Origin: Bacteroidetes bacterium UBA2664
Lineage (GTDB): Bacteria > Bacteroidota > Rhodothermia > Balneolales > Balneolaceae
Assembly (NCBI GenBank): GCA_002359315.1
Contig: DEMS01000024.1
Coordinates: forward strand, 1-64,000
Direction of reading: 5' to 3'
Length of the DNA: 64,000 nucleotides
The notes beneath the pieces were generated by a model. The model worked only from the letters and a program-made list of their open reading frames with translations. It did no database searches and was not told the origin of the DNA. The stretch's first letter is position 1, and each line of letters opens with the position of its first letter. Position numbers and translations under genes: made by a program. Shown here in pieces: positions 44,692-53,565 of this stretch.

Positions 44692-47013
44692 ATGAAAGAT
44701 ACTATCCGACTCTCGATTATTTTAACAACCCACGCCAAAGAGCATCATTTTAATGAGCTTTTGAGTGAAGTGTTACAGTTCAAAAGTGGCAATTATGAGA
44801 TTATCATTATTAACGATGGCTCAGATGTAGTGACTTCCAAATTTATTGAAAGAGAGATCAGTAAAAGTGAGAATGAACGGGTCTATTTGTATGAACACAG
44901 CCAGTATAGAGGGCGCGGAATTTCGTTAAATGAAGCGATACTTCAAGCGGAAGGATCTATCGTTTGGGCTCCGCTGCGGGCAGACAAACTCAATGAAGGC
45001 CTTCTTGCGGAAGCTGTGAATCGATTTGCATCAGAAGCCGCAGCATTTTGGGTGTTGGACTATAACCTGCCAGAAGATGTTATGAAATGGGTCGACGCAT
45101 CCGGAGAGGGGGATCTGCCGGACGATAGTTGTTTGGTTTGGAATAAAAATGTAATCACACCTAAACAACTGTTTTTTAACCCTTTTATGGATTATTTGCA
45201 CGGAGCTGAACTTGCATTCAGGTTGAAAAATGAAAACAGATGGATTAAAACGGATCCATTTTTTGTCATATCGGAAGATCAGTCTGTTTTTGCGGGCCCG
45301 AATGATCAAAAAGAGTTTTTATACAGTGGTTTACGAATGAATGTAAATCAGAAGGTGAGGCAAGAATTAATTGAAAAACTTGGAGATGCAGATTTTGCCA
45401 CAAAAAAAATAGAGATCGATAATCAGAATTTAGTAGAGTCCCGGCACTATTTACAAAAAGGGGATGCCAATAAGGCACTTGAGCTGATCAACCAATATTT
45501 AAAACGCAATCCCACGAATCAGGAAGCACTGAGAATTAAAATTACTTCACTTGAAAAATTGAGAAGGCATGTTGAAGCGGCTGAGTTAAAGCATAACATT
45601 TTCAAAGAACAAAAAGCTGAAAAAGCTGAAAAAGCGAAAGAGGCAGAAGAGGCGAAAGAGAGTGAAGAGACGTATGATAAAAATACTGCTGCCACGGCAC
45701 CGGAGGTCAATGAAGAGGCGAAACCGGTTGGAGAGATTGAGTTATCTGTGGTCATACCTACGACGGGTCACGGTAAAGTACTCTTGGAACAGACTCTTTT
45801 AAAATTGGATGAAGCAGTAGATTCAGACACTACTGAACTGATCATTGTTGACAATGCAAGCATTGATGACACATTTGATTATCTGGAGCAGCTGACTAAA
45901 AAATCCTTCTTAAATATCAAAGTAATCGTAAATCAAATTAATAAGGGATTTGCAGCTTCTGTTAACCAGGGGATCGAATTGGCAAAGGGTAAATATGTGT
46001 TGGTAATGCACAATGATGTATTGGTTGACAGGGATTGTCCGGCGAAGTTAATTAATACGTTTAAACAATCTGAAGAATTTGCAATAACCGCACCCCTGGT
46101 AGATAAAACAGATCACAAGGCACAACAGCCGGAGCCGGTGAATGAGGAGAAAATATTTACAACCGAGACCGTGGATAGTTGCTGTTTTATGATTCGAAAA
46201 ACACTTCATGTCCGAATGGATGAAGGGTATCAGGCGTGTTATTTTGAAATGAATGATTTTTGTAATCAGGTGCGGGAGCAGGGTGGCACGTTAGCGGTTT
46301 GTGCGAGCACCCGAGTGGTCCATCATCAGGGAAGTTCAATCAAAAGCCTGGCATTTCATCTGAACCCGGAAGCAAAATGGAAGAACAGAGCTCGTTTTCT
46401 CAAGAAATGGAGTCCCGGTAAGGAGCGAAAGCTGCCGACTGAAGGAAATCATGCGATGCGGTTTCAAAAACTGGGAGCCCCCTACAATCCAATGAATCCG
46501 GATGATGAGTGGGTGAATATGATTAGAAAGTACCTCACGAATGAAGTGCGAACAGAGATTCTGCGCAATAAATGGACGGAAGAGGAACTTTATACGATTG
46601 TATTAACTCTGCTGATTGCAGATGAGAGAGAACTTCTCAGAACGATGGAAGACCGGCTCTTGCAAGTGAAACCTGACAATCAGCTTTTGACACTCTTTAT
46701 TCTCTATTATTACAATAAAAATATCTTCTCAAGATGTCGCCATTATATTCAGATGGCGGATGATTCCAATCCGATATTTGAGCTTTTTCAGTTAAAAATG
46801 ATGGTAACGGATAAAGATTTTGATAGAGCGATTCCGCTGCTAAACCGGTTGTTGGAGAGTCATCCGTCGAGCCCGGAATTGTTTTATCTGGCTGCGGAAG
46901 TTTATAAGGAGAGTAATGAAGAGGGAGAGGCAAAGTCCTTTTATGCCATGGCAAATCAATTGGATCCCTTTCGATTCAGGGCAGATGAAGCTGCTTTTGA
47001 TATCAATATTTAG
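44692..47013 (+). CDS. Double-domain GT2 glycosyltransferase with TPR regions
   Basis: A 773-aa protein with two GT-A-fold family 2 glycosyltransferase domains. The first (residues about 5-230) starts RLSIILTTHAKEHHFNELL and IIIINDGSD. The second (about 348-580) starts ELSVVIPTTGHGKVLLEQTL, with LIIVDNASIDDTFDYLEQL and YVLVMHNDVLVD as the DxD-like site. Between them are a TPR-like segment (KGDANKALELINQYLKRNPTNQEALR) split over about 255-300, and a Lys/Ala/Glu-rich linker (about 305-335). The C-terminus (about 620-773) is again TPR-like. It probably makes a surface polysaccharide or glycosylates proteins. Acceptor and sugar unknown. Confidence 0.82.
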   Translation: MKDTIRLSIILTTHAKEHHFNELLSEVLQFKSGNYEIIIINDGSDVVTSKFIEREISKSENERVYLYEHSQYRGRGISLNEAILQAEGSIVWAPLRADKLNEGLLAEAVNRFASEAAAFWVLDYNLPEDVMKWVDASGEGDLPDDSCLVWNKNVITPKQLFFNPFMDYLHGAELAFRLKNENRWIKTDPFFVISEDQSVFAGPNDQKEFLYSGLRMNVNQKVRQELIEKLGDADFATKKIEIDNQNLVESRHYLQKGDANKALELINQYLKRNPTNQEALRIKITSLEKLRRHVEAAELKHNIFKEQKAEKAEKAKEAEEAKESEETYDKNTAATAPEVNEEAKPVGEIELSVVIPTTGHGKVLLEQTLLKLDEAVDSDTTELIIVDNASIDDTFDYLEQLTKKSFLNIKVIVNQINKGFAASVNQGIELAKGKYVLVMHNDVLVDRDCPAKLINTFKQSEEFAITAPLVDKTDHKAQQPEPVNEEKIFTTETVDSCCFMIRKTLHVRMDEGYQACYFEMNDFCNQVREQGGTLAVCASTRVVHHQGSSIKSLAFHLNPEAKWKNRARFLKKWSPGKERKLPTEGNHAMRFQKLGAPYNPMNPDDEWVNMIRKYLTNEVRTEILRNKWTEEELYTIVLTLLIADERELLRTMEDRLLQVKPDNQLLTLFILYYYNKNIFSRCRHYIQMADDSNPIFELFQLKMMVTDKDFDRAIPLLNRLLESHPSSPELFYLAAEVYKESNEEGEAKSFYAMANQLDPFRFRADEAAFDINI

Positions 47014-47017
47014 TTTT

Positions 47018-47040
47018 CAGCTATCAGCTATCAGCTATCA
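47018..47040. repeat. (CAGCTAT)3 repeat
   Basis: Three CAGCTAT units plus CA, starting five bases after the stop of the glycosyltransferase gene. Same unit and orientation as the seven-copy array at 17001-17052. Confidence 0.92.
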
Positions 47041-47056
47041 GGTTAAGGCTGTCTTT

Positions 47057-48412
47057 TTAGGTATTTATTATCCTATTAGCCAGTTGCGACACAAAATCTT
47101 CGTGTTCCGCTTTTAGAAAGACACTTCTTAGAATTGTAGCATGGGATTGATCCGGGTTGAAATCAGGATATTTCAAAACGAATTGATCTGCAGGGATTGA
47201 AAAAAGGCTGAGGTGAAAACCATCTTTTTTATCAGACATTCCCTTTTGGAAAATTTCTCTGTTTATGCGATTGAGTTCACTGATGTTTTTAATCTCCGGC
47301 ATTTTAAAATAACCGACAATATCGAGTTGAGGGGGTTGATAGAGGAACCAATTGGGCTGATTTGTGATTAACCCTGCGAATTTTTTTGCCGCTTTTGTAC
47401 AACTTAAAAGAATTTTGCCCAAGCCGGTGTCACTTAAAGGCAACAGCTCCAAAGTTGCCCAAAATGCTGCTGCAGAAGCCCCGGCACGAGAGCATTCAAG
47501 GCTAATTTCACCCAGATGAAGCTCATCTGATGTGAAATAGGTATAGGGTGAATCGTGCTTAAAAAAGGTTCCCACTGATGGGTCTTTATAGATGACACTG
47601 CCGCAGCCGTAAGGTTGTAAACCATGCTTATGCGGATCGATTACCACGCTGTCACAACTCTCTAAAACATCCCAATCCGCTTTCGAAGCGAGTTCGGAGC
47701 CGATCAGTTTGAAAAATCCGCCATAGGCCGCATCGGCGTGAATTCGGAAATGATATTCATCAGCCAGCGCCTTTATTTTTTGGAGGGGCTCTACGATTCC
47801 AAGACCTGTGGTGCCCATTGTTACAACTAACGTCCCAATTTTATCAGAATGGTTTTTAATGAAATTGAGATCGGGAACTCCATCGGCATCAACCGGTACT
47901 TCAAGAAAATCAGTATTTAATACTTTACACATTCTGCGATGTGTGTAATGGGCATTTGAAGTTGCTGCAATCGACTTCCCCGGGTGACTCTCCCTTGCGA
48001 CAAACAGAGCCTCCAGGTTGGCGATGGTTCCGGTAGAGGTCAGATGTCCGAGACTGGGTTCCCGGTATCCGATCATATCAGCAAGTTTTTTGATACACTC
48101 TTTTTCCATTGCGGAAGTTGGGGGGCCACCATCCAGGGCATGATTATTTGGGTTGATCGTCATTGCCAATGTGTATGCCAGCCATGCCACCGGATGAGGG
48201 GGTTTCAGCATTTGTCCGGCATACTGAGGATGATGAAACGGGTAATTGCCTTCTAATTTTGATTCTAATTCAGAAAGAATTTTTTGAATTGCCATCGCTG
48301 AGGGGATCTCTGATGGATCCTCTGAATTGTGGTCATCGAACGAATTTCGCCAGCCATCCAGTTTGGTAAGTGATGATCTGAGAAGATCTAAATAAGGCTC
48401 AAAGTGATTCAA
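47057..48412 (-). CDS. Pyridoxal-dependent group II decarboxylase family protein
   Basis: A 451-aa fold-type I PLP decarboxylase of the glutamate/aromatic/aspartate 1-decarboxylase group. The PLP lysine is in VVIDPHKHGLQPYG near residue 245. The N-terminal FHHPQYAGQMLKPPHPVAWLA and the LGHLTSTGTIANLEAL segment near 125 are typical. It would decarboxylate an amino acid (aromatic, glutamate, aspartate or diaminobutyrate); the substrate cannot be decided from sequence alone. It converges on the glycosyltransferase gene and starts 9 bases after the stop of the DUF3078 gene, so it may be in one transcript with it. Confidence 0.82.
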   Translation of the reverse strand: MNHFEPYLDLLRSSLTKLDGWRNSFDDHNSEDPSEIPSAMAIQKILSELESKLEGNYPFHHPQYAGQMLKPPHPVAWLAYTLAMTINPNNHALDGGPPTSAMEKECIKKLADMIGYREPSLGHLTSTGTIANLEALFVARESHPGKSIAATSNAHYTHRRMCKVLNTDFLEVPVDADGVPDLNFIKNHSDKIGTLVVTMGTTGLGIVEPLQKIKALADEYHFRIHADAAYGGFFKLIGSELASKADWDVLESCDSVVIDPHKHGLQPYGCGSVIYKDPSVGTFFKHDSPYTYFTSDELHLGEISLECSRAGASAAAFWATLELLPLSDTGLGKILLSCTKAAKKFAGLITNQPNWFLYQPPQLDIVGYFKMPEIKNISELNRINREIFQKGMSDKKDGFHLSLFSIPADQFVLKYPDFNPDQSHATILRSVFLKAEHEDFVSQLANRIINT

Positions 48413-48421
48413 TAGATTAAA

Positions 48422-49294
48422 TTATCTGATGGTAAAAAGGACACCCAGTGAAAGGACCTGAGCGATTTGTAACTCATTAGAGAAATCATCATCATAGACA
48501 AAATCTAAACTCAGGCTGGCATTCATAAAATCATTAATTTTGCCGGTGAGTGCGTTGGAAACCTGGACATCCGTACTCTTCACGGACTTTCCAAAAGCAG
48601 TAAACGTATTGAGTGTGCCTGAATAAGTAAGATTGGCCGCAATATCGGTTTTAAAACCGGATCCGATCGTAAATCCTGCTTCAAACTCCCACTGTTCTCC
48701 GTCTTGCAAACCGTATGTGGGGCCTAAATTCCGGTCTTTTACATATGTTTGTTGGAGTCCCAGCCCGGCTTCAGCGGAAAAGTTTTCATTGGGTATATAT
48801 GCGACACCTACATCCTGATTAAAATAAGCGGGTGCAAAAAATCCTGAGATCTTAATATCTGAGCCATCTACACCTGCCCCATATCTAAAACCATCATCAT
48901 ATTGGGTACGCATTTTGATATTTGAGAACAGTTTAATATCAGATTCCTCATCTCCTAAATCATAGAGGAAACGATTCAGGATAAATAACCGGTCATCAAT
49001 TTTACGCACGCCCTCATCCTGAACTTTTGTTTTCCCGTATCGACTATTGAAGAGAAAACCGTAGGAGAATTTATTTTGTGTATAGACGGTTGTAAAAGTC
49101 GTTCTGCCTGTTGCGGCAATATTATTGACTCCGCCTTGCGACCAGTTAGAGTAGGATGCTTGTGATCCGCTTATCCCGGCGCTCCAGGTTGTGTTCCAGC
49201 CTTCCAGATCTTCCGGAAAAGTAATAGAATCCTGGGCTATTGAGGTGTAGAATAAAAAAAGTGGCAGGGTTAGAAATAGGAATAACTTCTTCAT
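48422..49294 (-). CDS. DUF3078 outer-membrane-type protein
   Basis: A 290-aa protein with a signal peptide (residues about 1-20, LFLTLPLFLFYTSIA) and a beta-strand-rich body typical of DUF3078, a family largely confined to Bacteroidota and relatives. The start W.TTWSAGISGSQASYSNWSQGGVNNIA (residues about 33-62) and the repeated Tyr/Phe-alternating strands fit a barrel in the outer membrane. The protein ends LGVLFTIR, with a near-terminal aromatic residue. No function is established for the family. It is 25 bases downstream of the phosphoribosyltransferase gene and 9 upstream of the decarboxylase, all on the minus strand. Confidence 0.82.
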   Translation of the reverse strand: MKKLFLFLTLPLFLFYTSIAQDSITFPEDLEGWNTTWSAGISGSQASYSNWSQGGVNNIAATGRTTFTTVYTQNKFSYGFLFNSRYGKTKVQDEGVRKIDDRLFILNRFLYDLGDEESDIKLFSNIKMRTQYDDGFRYGAGVDGSDIKISGFFAPAYFNQDVGVAYIPNENFSAEAGLGLQQTYVKDRNLGPTYGLQDGEQWEFEAGFTIGSGFKTDIAANLTYSGTLNTFTAFGKSVKSTDVQVSNALTGKINDFMNASLSLDFVYDDDFSNELQIAQVLSLGVLFTIR

Positions 49295-49319
49295 TTTACT
49301 CTGTTTAAATTCTATTAAA

Positions 49320-49796
49320 TTATTTTGTCAGTTGTACGCTAATCGGTTGTTTATCTTCAATTTGAAGAGAGACATGTTCATTAAATTTTGTGGGATGGTG
49401 AAATCCGACAATGCTTGCCAATACCGGATATTTCCTATGGCCGCGATCAACCAGAACGGATACAATAATGTTTTTAAATTCCGAGAGGTTCCTGATATTC
49501 ATCATTGAGTTGAAAACGGTACCGCCGCTAAAAATAACATCATCAATAATGACCAGGAGTTCGTCATCAGCCTTTTTTGGAAGTTGAACAGGTGTATCAT
49601 TTTTACTTGTGATGGCGGATAATGGGATTTTTTTTCCCGAGGCGTTTTCCAGAAAAGTTTGAATTTTTGCAGCGACTGCCATGCCGCGCTCATTAATGCC
49701 GGCCAGATGAATCGTGTGGTCATGTGCTTCCTCAAGTATCTGGTAGGACATTCTTTTTAGCGTTCGCTCGATACGTTTTTTATCCAGTAGGATCAT
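49320..49796 (-). CDS. PyrR-like phosphoribosyltransferase
   Basis: A 158-aa type I phosphoribosyltransferase. The PRPP-binding loop is LLVIIDDVIFSGGTVFNSM (residues about 83-101), close to the VDDVLFTGRT of PyrR, and VDRGHRKYPVLASIVG near 118 matches the PyrR VDRGHRELPI segment. PyrR proteins act as uracil phosphoribosyltransferases and, in some bacteria, as attenuators of pyrimidine genes. No pyr genes are next to it here, so a regulatory role is uncertain. It is the first of three closely spaced minus-strand genes. Confidence 0.84.
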   Translation of the reverse strand: MILLDKKRIERTLKRMSYQILEEAHDHTIHLAGINERGMAVAAKIQTFLENASGKKIPLSAITSKNDTPVQLPKKADDELLVIIDDVIFSGGTVFNSMMNIRNLSEFKNIIVSVLVDRGHRKYPVLASIVGFHHPTKFNEHVSLQIEDKQPISVQLTK

Positions 49797-49922
49797 AAAA
49801 ATGATGAAATTTTGTTGTTGATAAATTATTCAAATATTTCATTATTAAAAAACAGCAGATCTTTCATTAGATTTATTCAGATCAAGAGTTAACTTGAAAA
49901 AGAATCATCATTAAAACAGAGA

Positions 49923-51104
49923 GTGGTGAAACGGAAGAAGAGCAGATATAAAGAGAGATTACTTCAATGGATTTGGGAAGAGACTGAATTTACGACGACT
50001 CTTTTAGAATCCGATTGTGGGTCCATGGTGGAGATTTTAGATCCGGGTGAGTTAAATCATGGTGAGGGTCCGGATTTTTTACGTTCTCGAATTAAGATAG
50101 ATGGAATAGAGCTTCATGGCAGTGTTGAAATACATCGTTTGGCAAGTGAGTGGATTGCACATAAACATCAAAATGAGAAAAATTATGACAGTGTCATTTT
50201 GCATGTTGTGTATGAAAATGACAAGCGGGGGAAAGTATTTCGGTCTGATGGGACAAAACCTGTAACCCTATCCATAAAACCCTATTTAAGTTCACCGTTA
50301 AATAAATTGGCTCGTCTGAAAGAAACAGAAGGGCTATTGTGCAAAGATAATCTGATGTTTATTCATCAGGAAGCATTTGAAGAGCAGATTCGAAAAGCAA
50401 CAAAAGAGTACTTTACCTATAAGGTTGAAGAGGTATTGCAAAAGTATGAACCGCGGGGGTTGATCTCGGAATCCTGGAAGAATGCAATGATCATACAGAT
50501 TTATCGAAACTTAGGTATTTCTGCAAACCGGGATCAGATGCAGCAGCTCGCGATGCAGGTGATTGCAGAAAAAACCTGGCCGGACTCTCAAAATGAGTTT
50601 GTGGATTTGGTAAATGAAGCGGCCTTCAATCCCAAAAAAAGAAAATTTGCGATTGCATGGCGGCAAACCGGAATGCGTCCGGCCAGCCGGCCGGTGGTGA
50701 GGGTTGCTCAGGCCGCCGCTTTCCATTATCATATAAGAAAACTACCCTTTGAGGTTTTCCTGGAAGACCCGGCCATTTCCTGGGAGATGTTCACAAGTTC
50801 AATCGATCAAGAATTGATTCCGGGAAGAAACACGCTGAATTTGATAAAAAAAACTGTTTTTCAGCCCTCGATTTATCTGTTAGGCCAACTGCTGTTCTCA
50901 ACAATGTTAATGGATCGCTCATTTGAAACTTGGCTGGAGGAGCCGCATCAGATTCCCGATATGATCAAAAAACCATTTCTTGAGGCGGGTTTTTTGATTA
51001 AAAATGGAGCCGGAAGCATCGGTCTGGCACATCAATTAAAGCGTTATTGCAAAAGGAGGGAATGTCATAATTGTAATCTGTTTAAAAATGCAATTCGTTC
51101 TTGA
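49923..51104 (+). CDS. DUF2851 family protein
   Basis: A 393-aa protein of the DUF2851 family, found mostly in Bacteroidota and relatives. Its family-typical opening is LLQWIWEETEF, followed by LDPGELNHGEGPDFL and IELHGSVEIHRLASEWIAHKH (residues about 57-95). Near the C-terminus it has a cysteine cluster, CKRRECHNC, that could hold metal. No function is established. The start is GTG at 49923, or the next codon, also GTG, at 49926; no ATG is available before the conserved sequence. The -33 element of the tRNA-Gln promoter overlaps its last codons. Confidence 0.82.
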   Translation: MVKRKKSRYKERLLQWIWEETEFTTTLLESDCGSMVEILDPGELNHGEGPDFLRSRIKIDGIELHGSVEIHRLASEWIAHKHQNEKNYDSVILHVVYENDKRGKVFRSDGTKPVTLSIKPYLSSPLNKLARLKETEGLLCKDNLMFIHQEAFEEQIRKATKEYFTYKVEEVLQKYEPRGLISESWKNAMIIQIYRNLGISANRDQMQQLAMQVIAEKTWPDSQNEFVDLVNEAAFNPKKRKFAIAWRQTGMRPASRPVVRVAQAAAFHYHIRKLPFEVFLEDPAISWEMFTSSIDQELIPGRNTLNLIKKTVFQPSIYLLGQLLFSTMLMDRSFETWLEEPHQIPDMIKKPFLEAGFLIKNGAGSIGLAHQLKRYCKRRECHNCNLFKNAIRS

Positions 51105-51131
51105 TTGATTTGCCATCTCTCTCTATCTTTG
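51101..51131 (+). promoter_or_regulatory. Bacteroidota-type promoter for tRNA-Gln
   Basis: TATCTTTG at 51124-51131 is a perfect match to the -7 consensus TAnnTTTG used by the Bacteroidota primary sigma factor. A TTG at 51101-51103 lies 20 bases upstream, the expected -33 spacing. The tRNA 5' end is 25 bases downstream. The promoter may also serve prs and the genes after it. Confidence 0.6.
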
Positions 51132-51155
51132 GTGTCTGTCAATGAACCGATAGAT

Positions 51156-51226
51156 TGCCCGGTCGTCTAATGGCAGGACAGCTGGTTTTGGTCCAGTCAG
51201 TGGGGGTTCGAATCCTCCCCGGGCAA
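51156..51226 (+). tRNA. tRNA-Gln (anticodon TTG)
   Basis: A complete 71-base cloverleaf. Acceptor arms are TGCCCGG and CCGGGCA with discriminator A; the D arm is GTC/GAC; the anticodon arm GCTGG/CCAGT has loop TTTTGGT, with anticodon TTG at 51188-51190. The T arm has loop TTCGAAT. CCA is not encoded. It lies between the DUF2851 gene and prs. Confidence 0.96.
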
Positions 51227-51292
51227 CGTTGTACATCTGAAAGGTTACCAAAGAGGTATCCTTTTCTTTTTTAAACTTGACTAATTAGCTAG

Positions 51293-52225
51293 TTGGATAC
51301 GCCTTTAGCCATATTCGCAGGGAGAAGCAACCTCGCACTTTCACGTGCTATTGCTGAAAGTTACGGTACTGATCTTGGAGAAGTTACCATAAAGTCGTTT
51401 TCAGACGGTGAGCTATATGTTAAGTATGAGCAGAGTATAAGGGGTGAGGATATTTTTTTAATTCAATCTACCCCTCCTCCGGGTGATAATATTATTGAGT
51501 TACTGTTATTACTGGATGCTGCGAAGAGGGCATCTGTAAAAAGAGTAACAGCTGTGATTCCATATTTTGGATATGCCAGGCAAGATCGTAAGGATCAGCC
51601 AAGAGTTTCCATTGCATCAAAATTAATGGCAAACGTATTGGTTGAGGCCGGCGCAGACAGGATTCTGACGATGGATCTTCATGCATCACAGATACAAGGA
51701 TTTTTTGATATTCCACTGGATCATTTATATGCCAGCAGAATTTTTATAGAACACTTTAAGAAGAATCCGATAGAAAATCTGGTTGTTGTTGCACCGGATG
51801 TAGGAAGTTTGAAAATGGCGCGTGCCTATTCTAAGAAATTAGGTGCAACCCTGGCTTTCATTGATAAACGAAGACCAAAGCAGAATGTAGCGGAGGTCAT
51901 GAATATTATCGGTGAAGTGGAAGGTAAGCGTGTTTTGATTGTTGATGATTTGATCGATACCGCAGGAACCATCACGAATGCAGCAGTTGCTCTGAAAGAG
52001 AGAGGTGCTCTAAGTGTAATGGCGACATGTACACATCCAGTACTGTCGGGTCCGGCGTTTCAACGAATTGAAGACTCTCCAATCGATGAATTGTTAGTAA
52101 CAGATACCGTACCTTTACGAAAGCCGTCTGACAAAATAAAAGTGTTAAGTGTAGCCAGTATATTTGCCGAAGCAATTCAGCGAATTCATACGAACGAAAC
52201 GGTTAGTGCACTATTTGATGATTAA
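51293..52225 (+). CDS. prs: Ribose-phosphate pyrophosphokinase
   Basis: PRPP synthase: transfers pyrophosphate from ATP to ribose 5-phosphate, feeding purine, pyrimidine, histidine and NAD synthesis. Family marks are IFAGRSNLALSRAIAESYG (residues about 7-25), the flexible-loop region YFGYARQDRK (about 95-104), the metal-binding MDLHASQIQGFFDIP (about 125-139) and the PRPP loop VLIVDDLIDTAGTI (about 213-226). Length is 310 aa. The start is TTG: the codon before it is an in-frame TAG, and no ATG occurs before the conserved N-terminus. It opens a tight prs-rplY-pth run. Confidence 0.95.
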   Translation: MDTPLAIFAGRSNLALSRAIAESYGTDLGEVTIKSFSDGELYVKYEQSIRGEDIFLIQSTPPPGDNIIELLLLLDAAKRASVKRVTAVIPYFGYARQDRKDQPRVSIASKLMANVLVEAGADRILTMDLHASQIQGFFDIPLDHLYASRIFIEHFKKNPIENLVVVAPDVGSLKMARAYSKKLGATLAFIDKRRPKQNVAEVMNIIGEVEGKRVLIVDDLIDTAGTITNAAVALKERGALSVMATCTHPVLSGPAFQRIEDSPIDELLVTDTVPLRKPSDKIKVLSVASIFAEAIQRIHTNETVSALFDD

Positions 52226-52241
52226 TTGATAAAATAAAACT

Positions 52242-52949
52242 ATGAAGCAACCCAAATTATACGAATTGGCCGGTGAGAAAAGAGAAGCAGACAGGAAATC
52301 GACTGCAACTCTAAGAAAGGAATTAAAAGTACCTGCTGTTCTCTATGGCCCAAAACTGAAAGAAAATATTCATTTTTCTATAGAGGAGTCTGATATTGAA
52401 AAAATACTTTCTGTCAGCCAGACAAAACTTCAGAATCTGACTGTTGATGGGAAAGAGTATAAAACTCTTCTTAAAAAGGTAGATTTTGATCCTGTCACCG
52501 ATAAGGTGCTACACGTAGATTTCTATGTGTTAGATGATAAAACACCAGTGAAACTACGTGTGCCGATCCGATTAACAGGAATTGCCAGAGGTGTTCGCGA
52601 TGGCGGTGGCCGAGTTCTTCAGCCGCTCCGAATAGTGAATATCAAAGTATTGCCGGATAATATTCCTGCTATGTTTGAGCTGGATATTACCAATCTGGAT
52701 ATTGGGCATTCACTCAGTGTAGGTGAATTGGATATGGAGGGTATTATTCCTCTGGATAATCCAAATCAGACGATTGTAACGATTGTACCGCCGAAATCAG
52801 AATCGCTGTTCACATCTGAGCTTGAGGACGAAGAGGAAGAATTACTGGAAGGTGAGGAAGCTGAATTGGCAGAAGGTGAAGAGGCAGAAGGCGAAGAAGG
52901 TGAAGGTGAAGAGGGTGAAGGTGAAGAAACTGAAGAGAGCAAAGATTAA
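52242..52949 (+). CDS. rplY: Ribosomal protein L25 (TL5/CTC type)
   Basis: The 5S rRNA-binding large-subunit protein in its long, two-domain form. The N-terminal L25 domain is about residues 5-93 (VPAVLYGPKL, FDPVTDKVLHVDFY), and the C-terminal TL5 beta domain about 95-185. After that comes an unusual tail of about 45 residues made almost only of Glu, Gly, Ala and Leu, coded by degenerate GAAGGTGAAG-like repeats. Acidic tails are common in this family. It lies 16 bases after prs and 18 before pth, so the three are one operon. Confidence 0.94.
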   Translation: MKQPKLYELAGEKREADRKSTATLRKELKVPAVLYGPKLKENIHFSIEESDIEKILSVSQTKLQNLTVDGKEYKTLLKKVDFDPVTDKVLHVDFYVLDDKTPVKLRVPIRLTGIARGVRDGGGRVLQPLRIVNIKVLPDNIPAMFELDITNLDIGHSLSVGELDMEGIIPLDNPNQTIVTIVPPKSESLFTSELEDEEEELLEGEEAELAEGEEAEGEEGEGEEGEGEETEESKD

Positions 52950-52967
52950 ACGCTTGATCTCTACTTT

Positions 52968-53525
52968 ATGGCACTGATTGTAGGCCTGGGAAATCCCGGT
53001 GTAGAATATAAAGGAACACGCCATAACGTCGGTTTTGAACTGATTGATGTACTATCTGAAAAATTGACCATTACCCTTCAACCGGGTAATGGTCTTTTCT
53101 TTTTAGGTGAGGGTACTTTTAAAAGTAAAAGTGTTACACTTTTGAAGCCCACCACTTTCATGAATAAAAGTGGTGTCGCAGTTTCAAAAGCTTTGGCCCA
53201 AACGGGATGTTCGGTTTCTGATTGTATCATCTGTTATGATGATATTCATCTTGAAGCTGGAAAGATTCGAATAAAACCCGGAGGCAGTGCAGGGGGGCAT
53301 AACGGTCTTGGTGATATCATTGAAAGAGTAAAGACACGTGATATTGCCCGGTTGCGAATTGGAATTGGGAATGATTTCCCGCGGGGCCGTCAATCCGATT
53401 ATGTATTATCCCCATTTACGAGTAGCCAACGAAAACTTGTAGATGAATCACTGGAAGTTGCATCCGATGCAATTTTAGCGTTTCTTCGTGGTGGCATCGA
53501 TTTGGCAATGAATCATTTTAATTAA
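52968..53525 (+). CDS. pth: Peptidyl-tRNA hydrolase
   Basis: Releases peptides from peptidyl-tRNA dropped by stalled ribosomes. The signature GLGNPGVEYKGTRHNVGFEL (residues about 6-25) contains the catalytic His. Asn in PTTFMNKSG and Asp in CYDDIHLEAGK (near 95) complete the active site, and GGSAGGHNGLGDI (near 108) is conserved. The length of 185 aa is normal. The rplY-pth order is common in bacteria. The pump gene hppA follows after 40 bases, so one transcript is plausible. Confidence 0.95.
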   Translation: MALIVGLGNPGVEYKGTRHNVGFELIDVLSEKLTITLQPGNGLFFLGEGTFKSKSVTLLKPTTFMNKSGVAVSKALAQTGCSVSDCIICYDDIHLEAGKIRIKPGGSAGGHNGLGDIIERVKTRDIARLRIGIGNDFPRGRQSDYVLSPFTSSQRKLVDESLEVASDAILAFLRGGIDLAMNHFN

Positions 53526-53565
53526 GTATCTACAAAAACTAACCGAAACAACAATTACCATTAAC

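Noticed and set aside
52783..52977. Lysine-rich 64-codon open frame overlapping rplY
   Set aside because: Frame-shifted reading of the Glu-rich tail of L25; no own start context.
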